Assembly (NCBI GenBank): GCA_944390115.1
Contig: CALXOW010000006.1
Location: 1 to 64,000, forward strand
Source: an uncultured Anaerobiospirillum sp.
Lineage (GTDB): Bacteria; Pseudomonadota; Gammaproteobacteria; Enterobacterales; Succinivibrionaceae
Length of the DNA stretch: 64,000 nt
Reading direction: 5' to 3'
Below, in pieces: positions 25,931-35,472 of the stretch (the stretch's first letter is position 1; every line of letters starts with the position of its first letter). The notes beneath the pieces were generated by a model. The model was given only the letters and a program-made list of their open reading frames with translations, did no database searches and had not been told where the DNA came from. The translations under genes and the position numbers were made by a program.

Positions 25931-26722
25931 CTAATTGTGGCCTAAGGCCTTGCGCTCGTAGTTGGTGTTGACGCCATGGAAGAGGCTAACGTTGTCCTTG
26001 CCGTCGCGCATACCTTGCTGGAAGGTGGCCATTTGTGCGGCGGTGTAGCGTGCGGCGCGGCTGCGCATCGTGCTTAAGTGCGGGTACTGGGCGACCTTGA
26101 AGTCCTCGATGAGCTGCATCTCTTCGTCGCTTAAGGCAAAGTCCATGACTTTTTCATCCACCGCGATGAGCCAACCGTGCAGGTAGGACTTAACCTGCTG
26201 GCACATATAGCGCTGGTGCGCGGCCTTGATATTAGGGACATTAGCCCAGACCGTCTTTAAGTCGACCTCAGCTAAGCGCATGCTTGGGAAGTCATTGTAG
26301 ATGTCCTCGAGCAATTCTTTTTTGAGCTTAGCTAAGAACTCCTTTTTGGCAATCGCGGCTTGACGGGCCAGCACGGTGAAGGCGTAGGTCGCACTTTCGA
26401 CGCGCGCTAAATCTCCTAAGAAGGTGATCGAGGTGATGCGCTCGTTCTTGAAGTTGTAGATATTAGCTACACCAAAGGCGCGGGCGATCATATGGCCTAA
26501 GCGGGTGTAGAGCTGGCGGTCGCGCAGAATAGTTGGGATCGCTTCGGTCTTTTCACCCATCGAGCTAAAGGACACATCACGCTGCGTGACTTTGTGCTCT
26601 TCCATCAGCTTTTGCGCGCGCGATAGCGCAATGGCGGCCTCATTAGGGTTAGAGCTTTGGGCCAACGCCAAGAGCTTAGCGATTTTGTCCATGATGCGCG
26701 TTTGTTCTTCGTTGTTTGGCAT
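25931..26722 (-). CDS. DUF2786 domain protein
   Basis: 263 residues. The N-terminal 45 residues are a DUF2786 domain (MDKIAKLLALAQSSNPNEAAIALSRAQKLMEEH, in pieces KIAKLLALAQ, NEAAIALSRA, KLMEEHKVT). They are followed by an uncharacterised region with FGVANIYNF, ITFLGDLARVESATYAFTVL and a C-terminal GMRDGKDNVSLFHG. Such proteins occur on chromosomes and in mobile elements; the function is unknown. No integrase or phage gene is near here. An inverted repeat directly upstream may be the terminator of the DUF4250 gene. Confidence 0.8.
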   Translation of the reverse strand: MPNNEEQTRIMDKIAKLLALAQSSNPNEAAIALSRAQKLMEEHKVTQRDVSFSSMGEKTEAIPTILRDRQLYTRLGHMIARAFGVANIYNFKNERITSITFLGDLARVESATYAFTVLARQAAIAKKEFLAKLKKELLEDIYNDFPSMRLAEVDLKTVWANVPNIKAAHQRYMCQQVKSYLHGWLIAVDEKVMDFALSDEEMQLIEDFKVAQYPHLSTMRSRAARYTAAQMATFQQGMRDGKDNVSLFHGVNTNYERKALGHN

Positions 26723-26750
26723 AGCAACCTAAGGAGAATTAAGTCGACAA

Positions 26751-26780
26751 AGGCCTTGCCCCGAGAGGCAAGGCCTTCAA
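26751..26780 (-). terminator. Hairpin between DUF4250 and DUF2786 genes
   Basis: AGGCCTTGCC ... GGCAAGGCCT, a perfect 10-bp stem; on the minus strand TTTGT follows. It probably terminates the DUF4250 transcript. Confidence 0.6.
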
Positions 26781-26889
26781 GAAAAACAATGAGGCTAAGT
26801 CACTTAGCCTAGGATTAAGGCAATTAGCCCGAGGTTAAGGCTAGTACCGCATCCGCAATGATGAGGCTAGCTAGTCTTGGTGCGGCTCA

Positions 26890-27084
26890 TTAGCCTTTGA
26901 ACTGATTTTGTTCGCGATCGTACTTGTAGCCTAAGTCCTTGAGGCGCTTCTCTAAGACCGCTTGATCGATCTCGTGAGTTGCGCACAAATCTTCCAGACT
27001 GCTGTAGTGGTCACGCAATTTCAAATTAACTGCCGAGAGCAGGATATAAGGATCCATGGTCTCGTAGCGGGCAAAGATGTTCAT
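26890..27084 (-). CDS. DUF4250 family small protein
   Basis: 64 residues from ATG 27084 (a TTG four codons upstream is the alternative). MDPYILLSAVNLKLRD followed by YSSLEDLCATHEID and KDLGYKYDREQNQF matches the DUF4250 pattern nearly throughout. This is a short helical cytoplasmic protein of unknown function common in gut bacteria. A GGGGTG motif lies just upstream of the ATG. Confidence 0.85.
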   Translation of the reverse strand: MNIFARYETMDPYILLSAVNLKLRDHYSSLEDLCATHEIDQAVLEKRLKDLGYKYDREQNQFKG

Positions 27085-27185
27085 CACACACCCCAAAAAG
27101 CGCCGTTCTGACTAAACCTACCCTAATGGGCAAAACTAAGCTTAGCGCAATTTGGGCCAAGTGGGGGCACAAAATTTGTGACGGC

Positions 27186-27223
27186 GCTTAATGAACGCTG
27201 ACCTCGGCTTAATGAACGCTGAC
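27186..27223. repeat. Stop-codon echo after purT
   Basis: GCTTAATGAACGCTGAC occurs at 27186-27202 and 27207-27223 (17/17, period 21). The second copy holds the purT stop and last codons (minus strand), and the first is immediately downstream. Confidence 0.85.
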
Positions 27224-28417
27224 TTTAATGGCCTCACGCATCGCCTTAGCCTGAGCTACGGCCGTGTCCACGTCAGCAGCGCGCGAGAGCATGACACCCA
27301 TACGGCGCTCGCCATGAACCTCTGGCTTACCAAAGAGACGCAGCGCGCTGTGAGCACCACCGGCGGCCAGGGCTCCATCGATATTCTCATAGGTGATAGC
27401 GGTGCCATCGCCTTCAACTAATAAGGCGGCGCTGGCACTAGGACCAAAGAAGGTGATATCGCCGATTGGTAAATCTAAAAGAGCACGTACGTGCAGCGCA
27501 AACTCGCTTTGGTCCTGGGAAATCATGGTGACCATGCCGGTGTCATGTGGGCGTGGCGAGAGCTCCGAGAAGATTACGCGCTGGCCTTCTGGGGCATTAG
27601 GGCAAATGAAGAGCTCAACGCCAAAGATACCGTGACCGCCTAATGCGGTGACCACGGTCTTGGCAATGTGCTCAGCGGCGGCTTGAATGTCGGCAGGTAA
27701 GTCCTTACCTTGCCACGACTCATGGTAGTCGCCATTGACTTGATGATGGAAAATTGGGCGGCAGAAGTGGATACCATCGCAGGCGCTGACGGTTAAGAGG
27801 GTGATTTCCTCGTCAAAGCGCACCATGCCCTCGACGATGACCTCAGCCTCACCACCACGGCCTTCGGTGCAGGCCTTGGTCCAAGCATGCTCAATATCAG
27901 CCGCGCTCTTGATGGTGCTTTGGCCCTTGCCCGAGGAGCTCATGACTGGCTTCATGATGCATGGGTAGCCGACCTGAGCGATATTGGCCTTGACTTCCTC
28001 TAAGGACGAGGCAAAGAAGTAAGGCGAGGTTGGCAGGCCTAAGGTTTCGGCGGCTAAGGTGCGAATCTGCTTGCGATTCATGGTGGTAAAGGCGGCCTTA
28101 GCGTTCGGTACGACCTTTAAGCCTTCCTTGGCCTCAAGCTCCATTAAGAGCTCGGTGGCAATAGCCTCAATCTCAGGGATGACGACATCCGGCTTGACTT
28201 TTTCAATTAAGGCGCGCAGGGCATCAGGATCCTTCATATTGATGACGGCCTTTTCTTGCGCAACCTGCATGGCTGGGGCGTTATCGTAGCGGTCGCAGGC
28301 GACAACATGCACGCCCAAGCGCAGTAACTCAATGGCGAGCTCTTTTCCTAATTCACCTGAGCCTAAGAGTAAAGCAGTGGTGGATCTTTGCGTGGAGGTG
28401 TGAAGCTGAAACGACAT
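27209..28417 (-). CDS. purT: Formate-dependent phosphoribosylglycinamide formyltransferase
   Basis: 402 residues from ATG 28417 with AAGGAATT upstream; 37 more codons in frame are not needed. ATP-grasp enzyme that uses formate and ATP to make formyl-GAR in purine synthesis. N-terminal [33 protein letters not shown], the ATP-grasp core [28 protein letters not shown] and the metal-binding [15 protein letters not shown] are all present. Length matches E. coli PurT (392). ACGCAAAC-like motifs lie 75-95 bases upstream, but no full PurR box could be made. Confidence 0.95.
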   Translation of the reverse strand: MSFQLHTSTQRSTTALLLGSGELGKELAIELLRLGVHVVACDRYDNAPAMQVAQEKAVINMKDPDALRALIEKVKPDVVIPEIEAIATELLMELEAKEGLKVVPNAKAAFTTMNRKQIRTLAAETLGLPTSPYFFASSLEEVKANIAQVGYPCIMKPVMSSSGKGQSTIKSAADIEHAWTKACTEGRGGEAEVIVEGMVRFDEEITLLTVSACDGIHFCRPIFHHQVNGDYHESWQGKDLPADIQAAAEHIAKTVVTALGGHGIFGVELFICPNAPEGQRVIFSELSPRPHDTGMVTMISQDQSEFALHVRALLDLPIGDITFFGPSASAALLVEGDGTAITYENIDGALAAGGAHSALRLFGKPEVHGERRMGVMLSRAADVDTAVAQAKAMREAIKVSVH

Positions 28418-28887
28418 GTCAATTCCTTGCGACAAAAGCCAGGGCAGAGAGCTGCCCTCATAATGAAAAAGCACGGCAATTATAACCCACCACACGCAAA
28501 CACACGCAAAAGCGCATAAAAATCGCATTTTGGCCGCACTGGCGCGAAGGTCTAATAACTGTTCAAGATCGACATATTTCGCACATAGTAAGTTTACTGG
28601 CGGAAAAAGATGAAAAATTTTTCAAGCGTATAAACCTAGGTGGAATCAGGTTTGGTGTCCAAAAGGCGCATTTTGGGCCAGGCCAAAATCAAAAAATTTT
28701 GTGTTGGCGCTTGCACTAAGTGTTTTACTGAAGTTAGAGGCGTTGCTGAACAACGCTGAAACACATCTCCGCCCGGTAACGGCTCAGGCCACGGTCTGAG
28801 TGGGCGGGGCAAATTAATGGTGCGCACGGTTAAGCCCAAAGGCCACGGACCTAGCTAAACGCTCCAAAATCAAAAAGGAGTTTTATC
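28418..28887. other. Intergenic region, no gene seen
   Basis: 470 bases between divergent genes, AT-rich from 28500 to 28720. It presumably holds both promoters. A 67-codon minus-strand frame (28636-28839) shows no recognisable product. Confidence 0.4.
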
Positions 28888-30387
28888 ATGTCAGCCCCTA
28901 ATAGTCCTATGACCGCACAACCTGCCACCTCTGAGGCCAGCTCCGCGCTGCCTATCTTCTCTGCTCCGAGCGTTGCTCCAAGTGCTGCTCCAGATACCGC
29001 TTCGAGTGCTGCTCCAAACATCACTCCAAGCGCAACCCCAAGCGCGGTGCAAGCACGCGCCGCCCAGCGCAAGGAATTACAGCTTAAGCGTCAAGCCTAT
29101 GCTACCACCGGCGTCATGGAGCAAGCCCATACGATTCCGGACGGGAGAGAAATCGTGCCTCAGCCTAACGCCGCCGCTCGTGACAAGGCCGAGGGCTTCT
29201 ATCCTTGCACTGGCCCGCAGTTCACCTTTTTGAAGAAGTACTTCCGTTCGGCGCAAGTGCAGGAGGTCGTAGCCGAAGATGGCACGGTCGTGCGCATTAC
29301 CTTCAAGCAGAGCACACAGGAGGAAGCCTTGAAGCTGGTGCTGGTGTGCGAGAGCCTTAAGTCCAATCAGCGCGGTCTGTTCTTAGATCAGCTGCAGGAC
29401 TACTTCCTGGCCCCGAACGGCTTAGGTCCAAAGGATCACCAGAAGACGCGCGCTTTGTTAGAAGCGTTGGCCCCAAGCCATATCCTCGCCTTGGCTCAAA
29501 ACTGTACCGATCCATGGTGGCAGGCCTTGTTCCAAGATGCCCAAGGAGCGTGGGCTGATCCTAAGGAAGCCGGGTTCTCATACTGCGATCTCGAGATCCC
29601 AGCCAAGCCTAAGGTCGAGCATGCTACCAAGCTCATCCAAGCCTTAGGTGAGCGCCGCAAGCTCTGGCCGGAGCCATTGCGTTGCCTGTGCGACGACCTC
29701 ATCAAGCCCCTGAATATCTGTCAGCCGAGCAAGCTCCATAATTTTATGGAGTTCGTCAATGCTCTGCTCAAGCTTAATTCCCAGGAGCTGCTGAACGAGC
29801 TCATGATCTTAAGCCAGAGTCTGCCGCAAGACTTCAGCTTTGATGCCTTGATTCACCCTCAGGAGTTTGCAGATGCCGGTTGTGACATGCACAAGCGTCT
29901 GCAAGCGACCATGATCGCCCCTAAGACCAAGAAGTCCGCTGTGAAGAAGAACGCAGTGAAGACGGCTGCGCAGAAGAAGACTGCGTCGAAGAAGACCGAT
30001 GCGTCAAAGAAGGCTGCGGATAAGAATACCAGCGCTAAGCGTGCTGGCTCCAAGGCTAAGAGCTCGGTGCAGCAAGCTCAGACTGCTTCGCAACAGGCTC
30101 AGGCCGCAGCGCAGCCAGCAACGCCGACCTTAGCTGCTCAGGCTCCAGCTGACGCTCAGGGCGCGCCAGCGGCTCAGGCGGCAAACGCCCAAAACGATTC
30201 TGCTATGAAGAGGGCGGAGGATCCTAAGGGGAGCTCCAAAGGGGCAGGCGCTGACTCTGGGCTGCGTGCTCGTGAGACCACTGCGGCTGAGTTAGCACAA
30301 CGGCGGGCACGCAAGCAAAAGGAGTTGCGCCGTAAGCACAACAAGGAAGCCCGCAAGCAGCGTAAGAGCGCCAATCGCCGCAAGTAG
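28888..30387 (+). CDS. Unrecognised protein with histone-H1-like basic tail
   Basis: 499 residues, ATG preceded by AAAGGAG. Residues 1-70 are Ser/Ala/Pro-rich and disordered. About 100-345 is a globular, mainly helical region I do not recognise (FYPCTGPQFTFLKKYF, LFLDQLQDYFLAPNGLGPKD, LWPEPLRCLCDDLIKPL). About 350-400 is a Lys/Ala/Ser tract (KTKKSAVKKNAVKTAAQKK, then KKTDASKKAADKN) like histone H1 or bacterial H1-like proteins. A Gln/Ala-rich linker and a very basic end (RRARKQKELRRKHNKEARK) follow. It is probably a nucleic-acid binder; chromosome- or ribosome-related roles are open. Monocistronic, with no informative neighbours. Confidence 0.6.
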   Translation: MSAPNSPMTAQPATSEASSALPIFSAPSVAPSAAPDTASSAAPNITPSATPSAVQARAAQRKELQLKRQAYATTGVMEQAHTIPDGREIVPQPNAAARDKAEGFYPCTGPQFTFLKKYFRSAQVQEVVAEDGTVVRITFKQSTQEEALKLVLVCESLKSNQRGLFLDQLQDYFLAPNGLGPKDHQKTRALLEALAPSHILALAQNCTDPWWQALFQDAQGAWADPKEAGFSYCDLEIPAKPKVEHATKLIQALGERRKLWPEPLRCLCDDLIKPLNICQPSKLHNFMEFVNALLKLNSQELLNELMILSQSLPQDFSFDALIHPQEFADAGCDMHKRLQATMIAPKTKKSAVKKNAVKTAAQKKTASKKTDASKKAADKNTSAKRAGSKAKSSVQQAQTASQQAQAAAQPATPTLAAQAPADAQGAPAAQAANAQNDSAMKRAEDPKGSSKGAGADSGLRARETTAAELAQRRARKQKELRRKHNKEARKQRKSANRRK

Positions 30388-30658
30388 GGAGTAACTTCCT
30401 TCCTCATAGCTCCATGCTGAGGTGAGTGTTGCGCGAGCTGAGCTTGGGTTCAGCGAGAACTGAGTTTGAGTCCAGAGTACTGCTCTATTGCATTCAGATG
30501 TCTGGCGCGATTGCCACAATGCGTGTATCTTAGGGGCGGCACACCTTTAGCTTGCCTGAAGAGAGGTGCCGTTATGACGACACGTATTGGGTGGCGTCCC
30601 TAGGCGTCAGGATGACTGACTCTGGCGTCTGAGCATTGGTTGAATGGGGTGTTAAGTC

Positions 30659-31927
30659 ATGTTAAAGATCTTAGCGGATCAAGCGATTCCAAACGCAAAA
30701 GAGATTTTCTCGACTTTCGGGGAGGTTGAGCTTAAGTATGGTCGCGACATTCAACCTTGCGATCTGCAAGGCGTGGATGCCTTGATTGTGCGCTCCGTGA
30801 CTAAGGTCAACGACGAGTTGCTGGCGCAAGCAGATAAGCTGCAATTTGTCGGTACGGCCACCGCTGGCATCGATCATATCGATATCCCAGCCCTAGATCG
30901 CCGTAATATCAAGTTTGCGGCGGCTCACGGTTGCAATGCACGCTCAGTCGCCGACTACGTGCTGTGCGTCTGGATGGTGCTTGCCCAGCGCTATGGCCTT
31001 GACTTATCTCAGATGTCGATTGGCATTGTGGGTATGGGCCATGTGGGTACGCGCGTCTATCGGCGCGCTCAGGCTTTAGGTATGAAGATTGTGTGCTCGG
31101 ATCCAATTCGTGCCCACGAGCTTAAGACCTTGCTTGACTCGATGCAAGATAAAGCCAATCCGGCCTTTGGCGGCAACGATGTTAAGCTGGCAGCGGTGCG
31201 TATCTTATCTGAGGGCGATGCCCGTCTGTGCGATCTCGACCTAGCTGACCCTGAGCTGTACGATCACACCCTTGAGGAAGTGTTGGCCTGCGACATCGTG
31301 TCCTTGCACGTGCCATTAACTGAGCGTAGCCCGAGCAATATTTATCCGACCTTCCATATGATTGGCAAGGAGCAGCTTGAGTCCATGCGCGACGGCCAGA
31401 TTTTAATCAACACCTCCCGTGGTGCGGTCATCGACAATCAGGCCCTCTATGATTTGTTAAGTGCGCGCCCTGGCTGCCTTCATGCCTGGCTTGATGTCTT
31501 TGAAAATGAGCCTAACCTCTTGGTTCCTGACTTGGTTCAGTACTTAGAGGGCAGCACCGCTCACATCGCAGGCTATGCCTTAGAGGCTAAGAATCGTGGT
31601 ACCGAAATGGTAGCCAAGGCCATGATTAAGGCCTTGAATCTGCCTTATCAGCTCAATGTACCGCGCGCTGAGAGCGACATTGCCCGCATTGAGTTAAGCC
31701 CAAGCGCCGTGGTCAACTATGACTTATTAAGCCGCATTATCTTTAGTATTTATGATGTGCGCCGCGACGATAGCCTCTTCCGTACTAAGTGCTTTGATGG
31801 GCCATCCTTTGACCAGCTGCGCAAGGACTACCAAGAGCGCCACGAGTTCGATACGGTCAAGATCAAGACTACGACCCCCGAGCAGTTGCGTCTGCTCTAC
31901 CGTTTAGGCTTCAACATCCAGGTCTAA
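30659..31927 (+). CDS. pdxB: Erythronate-4-phosphate dehydrogenase
   Basis: 422 residues. NAD-dependent dehydrogenase of the DXP-dependent pyridoxal phosphate pathway, forming 2-oxo-3-hydroxy-4-phosphobutanoate. MLKILADQAIPNAKEIF, VRSVTKVNDELL, GTATAGIDHID and the Rossmann motif GIVGMGHVGTRV are typical of PdxB, with NTSRGAVIDNQAL, HAWLDVFENEP and HIAGYALEAKNRGT for the catalytic His/Glu/Arg side. A roughly 45-residue insertion (AHELKTLLDSMQD to LADPELYDH) sits in the coenzyme domain after DPIR and accounts for the extra length over E. coli PdxB (378). The C-terminal dimerisation domain is present. Confidence 0.93.
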   Translation: MLKILADQAIPNAKEIFSTFGEVELKYGRDIQPCDLQGVDALIVRSVTKVNDELLAQADKLQFVGTATAGIDHIDIPALDRRNIKFAAAHGCNARSVADYVLCVWMVLAQRYGLDLSQMSIGIVGMGHVGTRVYRRAQALGMKIVCSDPIRAHELKTLLDSMQDKANPAFGGNDVKLAAVRILSEGDARLCDLDLADPELYDHTLEEVLACDIVSLHVPLTERSPSNIYPTFHMIGKEQLESMRDGQILINTSRGAVIDNQALYDLLSARPGCLHAWLDVFENEPNLLVPDLVQYLEGSTAHIAGYALEAKNRGTEMVAKAMIKALNLPYQLNVPRAESDIARIELSPSAVVNYDLLSRIIFSIYDVRRDDSLFRTKCFDGPSFDQLRKDYQERHEFDTVKIKTTTPEQLRLLYRLGFNIQV

Positions 31928-32300
31928 AAGCGTTATCGCGGTCTATTCAGCTCTAAAAAGCGGTATCGAGAGTTTAGGGGCGCGCTTGCACTCAGGGCCT
32001 TAGGGTGGTAGTGGCGCGCACCGAGGAAAGAAGGCAGGGCTGCGCTCTGTCTTTGGGGGCTAAAAGACCTGCTTTAGCCTTGTACCTGAGGCGCTTTCAG
32101 CTGTGACGTGGCTGCCACGGGCTACTGGGTCTAAGCGCAACTAAATTGCGGAGAGCCTCACAATAGCAAGAATTGCTTGCGCATTGCGGCGGGCTTGGGG
32201 TCATAATCGGAGGTGCTGACTAACCTCAGGTGCGGGGCCACTGTGAACTTGGTCCCTGATGCGAGGTTGAGTTTTCTGTTTGGATTTGTTTGAGGCAGTT
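31928..32300. other. Intergenic region upstream of fucO-like gene
   Basis: 373 bases. The first 50 contain a partial echo of the pdxB end (TCTAAAAGCGTTATCG, then CTCTAAAAAGCGGTATCG). A CATAAT at about 32211 could be a -10 element but lacks a well-spaced -35. Nothing else could be supported. Confidence 0.35.
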
Positions 32301-33446
32301 ATGGCAGCTCGTATTATCTTAAATGGCACTTCCTATCATGGTAAGGGCGCTATTAGCGCTATCGTTGATGAGGCCAAGGGCCGTGGCTTCACCAAGGCTT
32401 TCTTGTGCTCCGATCCTGATTTGCTGCGCTTCCATGTCACCGATAAGATTACCGCTTTGCTCGAGCAAAACGGCATGGCCTATGAGATTTACTCCAATAT
32501 CAAGGCCAATCCTTCCATTGAGAATGTGCAGACGGGCGTAGCTGCGTTCAAAAAGTCGGGCGCTGATTACATCATCGCTGTAGGTGGTGGTTCGTCCATC
32601 GACACTGCCAAGGCTATTGGTATTATCATCGCCAACCCAGAGTTTGAGGACGTGGTTTCGTTAGAGGGCGTCGCCCCAACCAAGAAGCCATGCGTCCCAA
32701 TTATTGCAGTCCCAACCACTGCTGGTACGGGCGCTGAGGTCACCATCAACTACGTCATCACCGATCCTGATAAGAAGCGCAAGTTTGTCTGCGTCGATCC
32801 ACACGATATCCCTGTGATTGCGATCATCGATCCAGACATGATGATGTCGATGCCTAAGGGCTTAACCGCTGCTACCGGCATGGATGCCTTAACCCACGCG
32901 ATTGAGGGCTTAATCACCAAAGCCGCTTGGGAAATGACCGACATGTTCCACCTCGAGGCAATTCGTCTCATTGCCCACAATCTGCGTGATTCGGTCGAGG
33001 GCAAGGAGAGCGGTCGTGCCGCGATGGCTTTAGCCCAATACATTGCCGGTATGGGCTTCTCCAATGTCGGTTTAGGTATTGTTCACTCGATGGCTCACCC
33101 ATTAGGCGCTCTCTACAACACGCCACACGGTGTCGCTAACGCCATCATCCTGCCAACGGTTATGGCCTATAACGCTCCAGCTACCGGCACCAAGTACCAG
33201 TTGATTGCTCAAGCCTTTGATATCGACACCACAGGCATGACTCAGGAGCAGTACCGTCAGGCAGCAGTTGACGCTGTACGCAAGTTAGCTCAGGACGTGG
33301 GCATTCCTGCTGACTTAAAGGAAATCGTCAAGCCTGAGGATGTCGACTTCTTAGCCAAGTCGGCTTTTGCTGATGTCTGCACCGGAGGCAACCCACGTGA
33401 TACCTCGGTTGAGGAAATTGCTGAGCTCTATCGCTCGATGCTCTAA
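32301..33446 (+). CDS. fucO: Iron-dependent alcohol dehydrogenase, lactaldehyde reductase-like
   Basis: 381 residues from ATG 32301 (GAGG upstream; TTG 32280 rejected). Group III Fe-ADH: NAD motif VGGGSSIDTAKAIGI, PTTAGTGAEVTINYVITD, KFVCVDPHDIP, GMDALTHAIEG, GLGIVHSMAHPLGA and NTPHGVANAI with the metal-binding Asp/His residues. It is closely co-linear with E. coli FucO, including the C-terminal DVCTGGNPRDTSVEEI. It would reduce L-lactaldehyde to 1,2-propanediol under anaerobic growth. Other fucose/rhamnose genes are not in the window, so a role in general aldehyde disposal is equally possible. Confidence 0.88.
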   Translation: MAARIILNGTSYHGKGAISAIVDEAKGRGFTKAFLCSDPDLLRFHVTDKITALLEQNGMAYEIYSNIKANPSIENVQTGVAAFKKSGADYIIAVGGGSSIDTAKAIGIIIANPEFEDVVSLEGVAPTKKPCVPIIAVPTTAGTGAEVTINYVITDPDKKRKFVCVDPHDIPVIAIIDPDMMMSMPKGLTAATGMDALTHAIEGLITKAAWEMTDMFHLEAIRLIAHNLRDSVEGKESGRAAMALAQYIAGMGFSNVGLGIVHSMAHPLGALYNTPHGVANAIILPTVMAYNAPATGTKYQLIAQAFDIDTTGMTQEQYRQAAVDAVRKLAQDVGIPADLKEIVKPEDVDFLAKSAFADVCTGGNPRDTSVEEIAELYRSML

Positions 33447-33578
33447 GCTCACTGAGTGACTGCGCTACTACATAGCTATAATGGGCTCACCGGCACGGGG
33501 CTAAGCCTCGGTGTTGGTGGGCCTGTTTTGCCTAGGCAACACCAATTAACCTTGGTTTTGCAACCAGAAGAGTAAGCG

Positions 33579-34127
33579 ATGCAAATAACCATCCCCGCAG
33601 CTATTAAGTCCGACTTTGAGCGTTGGCTGAACTTCTTAGAGCACGAAGTGCACTTTGCGCTCAAGGACAGCAACGATCACACCAAGGATCACTGCGCCCG
33701 CGTCCTGCATTTTGCCCTGCGTATCGCCGACCAAATGGACCTTGCGAAGGAGGAGCGCGAAGCATTGGCATTAGCGGCGTGCTTTCACGACTCACGCCGT
33801 CAGGACGATTGGCTCGATGTGGGCCATGGTCTGCGCGCAGCGGATTATTACCGCGAGTTCTGTTATGACCACAAGCGAGATTTTGACGTGCGGGTGTACC
33901 TCGTCATGGCCTTTCATGATCATGACGACGCTTTGGGCGAGGCTGCACTAAAAGGCCATGATCAGGGTGTACTGCTCTATCACATCTTCAAGGACGCCGA
34001 TGCCTTAGACCGCTTCCGCTTAGGCCCTTTTGATCTCGACATCAACTATCTGCGCACTGACGCAGCCCGCGCACTCTATGATTATGCGCGGGCGCTGTGG
34101 GCCGACACTTGGCCCATCAAGTTTTAG
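33579..34127 (+). CDS. HD-domain metal-dependent phosphohydrolase-like protein
   Basis: 182 residues. The HD signature is visible: H40ish in NDHTKDHCARVLHFALRIA, CFHDSRRQDD (HD pair), a central HGLRAADYY, AFHDHDD, and the distal Asp in FKDADALDRFRLG. The fold is that of small HD phosphohydrolases, which act on nucleotides or other phosphate esters; the substrate is unknown. TATAAT at 33477-33482 lies about 100 bases upstream and may be its -10 box, although the -35 is poor. It is convergent with the methyltransferase gene. Confidence 0.82.
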   Translation: MQITIPAAIKSDFERWLNFLEHEVHFALKDSNDHTKDHCARVLHFALRIADQMDLAKEEREALALAACFHDSRRQDDWLDVGHGLRAADYYREFCYDHKRDFDVRVYLVMAFHDHDDALGEAALKGHDQGVLLYHIFKDADALDRFRLGPFDLDINYLRTDAARALYDYARALWADTWPIKF

Positions 34128-34166
34128 CCTTGGTCCAATTGAGCTCGGTACGCTGGTGCTGAGTAG

Positions 34167-35450
34167 TTAGCACGGCAGGGCAAAGAGGTCATCGTAGCGG
34201 CAGTTGAGTGAAGCGAGAATCTCCTTGATTTCTTGCTGGAAGAAGTGGTTCTGAGCACCGATGACGAGTAAGGCGGCGTGCTGATTAGGAAGCTGCGTCT
34301 TGGCATAGTGCACCTCATGGTACTGGCCATTAGGCAGCAAGAAGTAGCAGCCTTCTTGCTCAGGGCTCGAGTTGACCAAGAGCAAGCGCTGCGTCTTAGT
34401 GATTGGACCCTCAGTTTGACCGGCGAAGAGCAGGGCTTTGCTCTGGTCGCTCAAGCTATCCAAGAGCTGGAAGGCCGCAAAGCCCGTACCATAGACAATA
34501 ATCGGCAGGTCGCCTTTAAGGGCTGTTCGGACCTTGGTCTCAAGCTCGCGTAAGGCGTCCTCAGGCAGAGCCGTGGTCTTGTTGAGGAGCGGGCGCCAGT
34601 ACTCTTGCTCAGCGGCAAAAGCTGCATCATGAAATTCTGAGTTCGTTGGAGCTTTAGGCGCAGTCGGCTTGTGGAAGATGGCCACGCCGTAGCTGTTCTC
34701 TGGGCGCTTGAAGTAATCGACCAGCTCCAAACCATAAGCATGGGCGATGTAGGCATAGGCGTTGCGGCCTAAGCGCGTGCATTGCAAGGAGTGCATGCTG
34801 TTCGGCTGAACGCTGGTGACCACCATCATGCCACCCGGCTTTAAGCACTCCACTAAGCCCTCCACAAAGTCAGTCAGAGGTGGAATCATATTGATGGTGT
34901 CTTTGCAGGCGATGAGGTCAAAGTGCTCAGCATAGCGCTCGGCGCTCTTGCTGCCAAAGAAATCACACTCAGCTTTGATGCCGATCTCTGGGGGAATAGC
35001 ATCGACCTGGGCCGATGGGTCGATTAAGGTCAGGTTGCGATAGCCTTCCTGAGCTAAGACCTGAAGCAGATAGCCGTCATAGCCACCAATTTCCACAATC
35101 GCAGCATCGTGGTCGAGCCCCAGATGAGCGATCTGTGCTTTCACCGTGTCGATATAGGTTTGGTAGTTGTGAGAGCCCACCCCAGTGCTCGGTTTAATGA
35201 ACTTGTAGTTGTTGCAGAGGGTGCCACGACTCTTTGCACTTAAGCCGTGTAAGTTAAAGACAATGCCGCACTCTTCGCACAGAGCCGGGACAAAGGTAAT
35301 AATGGCGTTTTGCTCCAGTTCGTCACGGCTGATCGGGGTGGACTGAATGCACTCGTGACGTGCTGGCAGTTTGCTAAAGTGCTTGCTGCCGCATAGAGGG
35401 CAGCAGTCAAAGTCTTCATAGGTGATCAGGTTTGAGGTAGTCTTACTCAT
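34167..35450 (-). CDS. SAM-dependent C-methyltransferase-type protein with N-terminal zinc motif
   Basis: 427 residues with the three-part layout of sugar/metabolite C-methyltransferases: an N-terminal zinc site (CCPLCGSKHF at about 16-25 and LCEECGIVF at about 57-65), a class I SAM domain (AIVEIGGYDGYLLQVLAQEG, LTLIDPS, FDLIACKDTINMI, CLKPGGMMVVTS) and a C-terminal Rossmann-like domain (LPIIVYGTGFAAFQLL). Substrate is unknown. It lies 22 bases downstream of the ATP-grasp gene with AAGGAG before its ATG, so the two form an operon. The pair could build or modify a small metabolite or surface sugar. Confidence 0.82.
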   Translation of the reverse strand: MSKTTSNLITYEDFDCCPLCGSKHFSKLPARHECIQSTPISRDELEQNAIITFVPALCEECGIVFNLHGLSAKSRGTLCNNYKFIKPSTGVGSHNYQTYIDTVKAQIAHLGLDHDAAIVEIGGYDGYLLQVLAQEGYRNLTLIDPSAQVDAIPPEIGIKAECDFFGSKSAERYAEHFDLIACKDTINMIPPLTDFVEGLVECLKPGGMMVVTSVQPNSMHSLQCTRLGRNAYAYIAHAYGLELVDYFKRPENSYGVAIFHKPTAPKAPTNSEFHDAAFAAEQEYWRPLLNKTTALPEDALRELETKVRTALKGDLPIIVYGTGFAAFQLLDSLSDQSKALLFAGQTEGPITKTQRLLLVNSSPEQEGCYFLLPNGQYHEVHYAKTQLPNQHAALLVIGAQNHFFQQEIKEILASLNCRYDDLFALPC

Positions 35451-35472
35451 AGATAAAGCTCTCCTTAGTTAA

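Noticed and set aside
28485-28515. PurR box upstream of purT
   Set aside because: Two ACGCAAA half-motifs occur as direct repeats, but no complementary half-site gives the palindrome.
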